A program made the position numbers and the translations under genes. This document shows, piece by piece, positions 62,317-64,000 of a stretch of 64,000 nucleotides of DNA. Source of the DNA: JASHVB01 sp036489395 (GTDB taxonomy: Bacteria > Pseudomonadota > Alphaproteobacteria > Acetobacterales > Acetobacteraceae); NCBI GenBank assembly GCA_036489395.1, contig DASXFW010000184.1, forward strand, positions 1 through 64,000. The letters run 5' to 3'. Position 1 is the stretch's first letter. Each line of letters starts with the position of its first letter. The notes under the pieces were generated by a model. That model was not told the DNA's origin, did no database searches, and saw only the letters and a list, made by a program, of their open reading frames with translations.

Positions 62317-63297
62317 TCAGCCGCCGTAGAGCCCGGCGCCGCGCGCCCGCACCTTGGCCAGCGCGACCAGCAATTCCATCGTCGGCACCGCGACCCCTGC
62401 CATCTGCGCCAGCGCCACCGGCGCATCGAACAAGCCATCGACCTCCATCGGGCGGCCGAGTTCCAGGTCCTGCAGGATGCTCGGCTTGTGGTCCATGCCC
62501 TTCTGGCCGGCGATGCGCTGGTCGAAGCCGTGGTTGGGCCTGGAGCCGAGCGCTTCGGCGACCGCCGCGGCTTCCTGCATCACGCGCTTGCCCGCGGCGG
62601 CGCAGGCTGCTTCCGCATAGACGTGGCGCGGCGCGACGCCGGCCAGTACCGCCAGCGTGCCGCCGGCCAGGTTGTTGATCAGCTTGTTCCAGAGCTCGGT
62701 GCGGATGTCCGGCGACGCCTCGCCGGCGATGCCGCCGGCACGCAACAAAGCCGCCAGCGCCTCGGCGCGGTCGGAGACGCGGCCATCAGGTTCGCCGAAC
62801 ACGACACGGCTTTTCGGTTGCTCCACGTCGATCACGCCGGGCGCGGTGACCTCGCTGGCGGCATAGACCACGCCGCCGATCGCTCTTTCGGGGCCGACGC
62901 CGCGCCACAGCACGTCGTCCGGGTCGATGCGCGGCAGGCGGCGGCCTTCCAGCGCGCCGGGCAGCGCGTGGAAATACCACCAGGGGATGCCGTTCATGAC
63001 GAACGCGACGCCGGTGTCGGGGCGCAGCAGCGGGCCGATGCCGGCGGCGACCTGCGGCAGCGACGGCGCCTTCACCGTCACCACCACCGCATCCTGCGGT
63101 CCGAGCGCGGCGGGATCGTCGGCGGCGTGCACACGCACGTTGAACTGGCCATCGACGGCGTGGACGGTCAGGCCGTTGGCCTGGATCGCCGCCAGGTGCG
63201 GGCCGCGCGCCACGACGGACACCTCGGCGCCGCCGCGGGCGAAGCGCATGGCCAGATGGCCGCCGATCGCACCGGCGCCGTAAACGCAAACCCGCAT
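62317..63297 (-). CDS. Ketopantoate reductase family protein (ApbA/PanE-like)
   Basis: A 326-residue oxidoreductase. VCVYGAGAIGGHLAMRFARG is the NADP Gly motif; ELWNKLINNLAGGTLAVLAG holds the catalytic lysine of ApbA/PanE proteins. Whether it makes pantoate or acts on another keto-acid is not clear; many paralogues of this family are not PanE. It is convergent with the toxin/immunity-like genes. Confidence 0.9.
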   Translation of the reverse strand: MRVCVYGAGAIGGHLAMRFARGGAEVSVVARGPHLAAIQANGLTVHAVDGQFNVRVHAADDPAALGPQDAVVVTVKAPSLPQVAAGIGPLLRPDTGVAFVMNGIPWWYFHALPGALEGRRLPRIDPDDVLWRGVGPERAIGGVVYAASEVTAPGVIDVEQPKSRVVFGEPDGRVSDRAEALAALLRAGGIAGEASPDIRTELWNKLINNLAGGTLAVLAGVAPRHVYAEAACAAAGKRVMQEAAAVAEALGSRPNHGFDQRIAGQKGMDHKPSILQDLELGRPMEVDGLFDAPVALAQMAGVAVPTMELLVALAKVRARGAGLYGG

Positions 63298-63447
63298 GAA
63301 GTGTCTCCCCTGGGCGTTGGGCGGTATCGGACGACGGCGGGGCGGTGGGCGTCAACATGCGGGCATCGCGCGCAACCGGGGAGCGGACCGCACACGCCTG
63401 CAGCGGCGTTGATGGCCGTTGCCGCCTTCCCCTGTTAGACTGCTGCG

Positions 63448-63711
63448 ATGAACGTCACCGTCCGCATCCCTGACGAACTGGCCGCACGGCTCGCCGCCGA
63501 TGGCGCCGATCTTGAACGCCGCGCGCTGGAAGCCTTCGCGCTTGCCGAATACCGGGCCGGCCGGCTGACCCGGCCGGAGCTGCGTCGCCTGCTCGGTTTC
63601 GGCACGCGCTACGAGCTCGACGGCTTCCTCAAGGCGCATGGCGTCAACGAGGGCATGACTCCGGAGGAGTTTGAGCGCGATACAGCGACGTTGGACCGCC
63701 TTGGTCTTTAA
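63448..63711 (+). CDS. UPF0175 family antitoxin-like protein
   Basis: An 87-residue protein of UPF0175. TVRIPDELAARLA opens the family; RAGRLTRPELRRLLGFGTRYELDGFL is the conserved core (given here from residues about 35-60), and the C-terminal tail is acidic. Members sit upstream of PIN/DUF3368 toxins, as here, with a 3-nt gap to the next gene. Confidence 0.9.
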   Translation: MNVTVRIPDELAARLAADGADLERRALEAFALAEYRAGRLTRPELRRLLGFGTRYELDGFLKAHGVNEGMTPEEFERDTATLDRLGL

Positions 63712-63714
63712 CAC

Positions 63715-64000
63715 ATGCAGGCCGTCGCCGACACCGGCCCTTTGAACTACCTGGTGCTCATCGGGCACATCGGCGTGGTACCTCAATTGTTCGACCACGT
63801 TTGCATTCCTCGGGTCGTTCGCGACGAACTCAACAATCCGATGACGCCAGCGTTGGTTCGAGCCTGGATCGGCGCGCCACCCGGTTGGCTGTCCATCCTG
63901 CCCAATCGAACGGGAGCGAACCCTTCGCTCGCCGCCCTCGACAACGGCGAACAAGCGGCCATCGCGCTTGCCGCTGCGATCCAGGCCGACGTTCTGCTGA
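63715..64000 (+). CDS. DUF3368/PIN-domain toxin-like protein (cut by window end)
   Basis: An open frame of 95 codons from ATG 3 nt after the UPF0175 stop to the window edge, not terminated. It starts AVADTGPLNYLVLIGHIGVV with the conserved acid of PIN-like folds, then VCIPRVVRDELNNP (second acid) and ALDNGEQAAIALAAAIQADV (third). This matches DUF3368 partners of UPF0175 antitoxins. The remaining C-terminus lies outside the window. Confidence 0.8.
   Translation, partial: MQAVADTGPLNYLVLIGHIGVVPQLFDHVCIPRVVRDELNNPMTPALVRAWIGAPPGWLSILPNRTGANPSLAALDNGEQAAIALAAAIQADVLL

Noticed and set aside
4428..63297. Large overlapping frames opposite real genes
   Set aside because: These are typical shadows in GC-rich coding DNA, Arg/Ala/Pro-rich without motifs, and lie wholly within supported genes.
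1..64000. CRISPR array or tRNA gene
   Set aside because: No regular direct repeats with unique spacers, and no cloverleaf-like tRNA sequence was noticed; the palindromes are inverted repeats of variable spacing.

Overview
The window is GC-rich, densely coded chromosomal DNA. Gene content points to an alphaproteobacterium, most likely Rhodospirillales/Acetobacteraceae-like: an NDUFA9-type NAD(P)-binding protein, an OxyR with both redox cysteines, a Zn-ribbon DinB, repeated hydantoinase/oxoprolinase (HyuA/HyuB) genes, DUF2076, paired DUF5985 proteins and an AlkB-type hydroxylase. The assignment is inferred from gene families; no rRNA or tRNA gene was seen to confirm it.

Layout. 0-4 kb: amidohydrolase, unusual SDR, Lrp/AsnC regulator, a remnant of a chloramphenicol-phosphotransferase-like gene, enoyl-CoA hydratase. 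4.4-10.6 kb: NDUFA9-like protein divergent from oxyR, methyltransferase, small coiled-coil protein, DUF2076 protein, CoA-binding protein, alpha/beta hydrolase. 10.8-18.4 kb: two FAD oxidoreductases, YebC/TACO1 regulator, YihY-family membrane protein, LLM-class oxidoreductase, BT1/MFS-type transporter. 18.5-25.9 kb: a co-directional catabolic run of hyuA, hyuB, CDGSH protein, amidohydrolase, enolase-superfamily enzyme and ROK kinase. 25.9-29.4 kb: a 1168-residue secreted metalloprotease with RTX-like repeats. 29.6-37.1 kb: dinB, a 2OG-Fe(II) oxygenase, two glycosyltransferases and a protein built of about eleven FD-x-x-WY repeats. 37.5-48.6 kb: a second hyuB and a second hyuA separated by a stressosome-like module (RsbR, RsbS, RsbT, HATPase-PP2C fusion, two hybrid histidine kinases, plus a single-domain receiver on the other strand). 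48.8-54.9 kb, mostly minus strand: formamidase-like hydrolase, sulfotransferase, SDR, AlkB-like hydroxylase, KAS III and polysaccharide deacetylase; the middle four are tightly packed and look like one lipid-modifying operon. 55-64 kb: 3-hydroxyisobutyrate-dehydrogenase-like enzyme, proline iminopeptidase, DUF423, a decayed YopT-type (C58) protease gene, a sugar dehydrogenase-like epimerase, two DUF5985 proteins with a small regulator, aldo/keto reductase, a putative orphan toxin/immunity pair, ketopantoate-reductase-like protein, and a UPF0175/DUF3368 pair cut by the window end.

The most striking non-coding feature is a set of palindromic repeats in at least fifteen intergenic sites. Four recurring modules (called A, B, C and D here) occur alone or as composites in a nearly constant order, D-left, C, A, B, D-right. 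They contribute C-terminal codons to three genes and spurious ATG codons upstream of several others, so starts were chosen downstream of repeat ends where possible.
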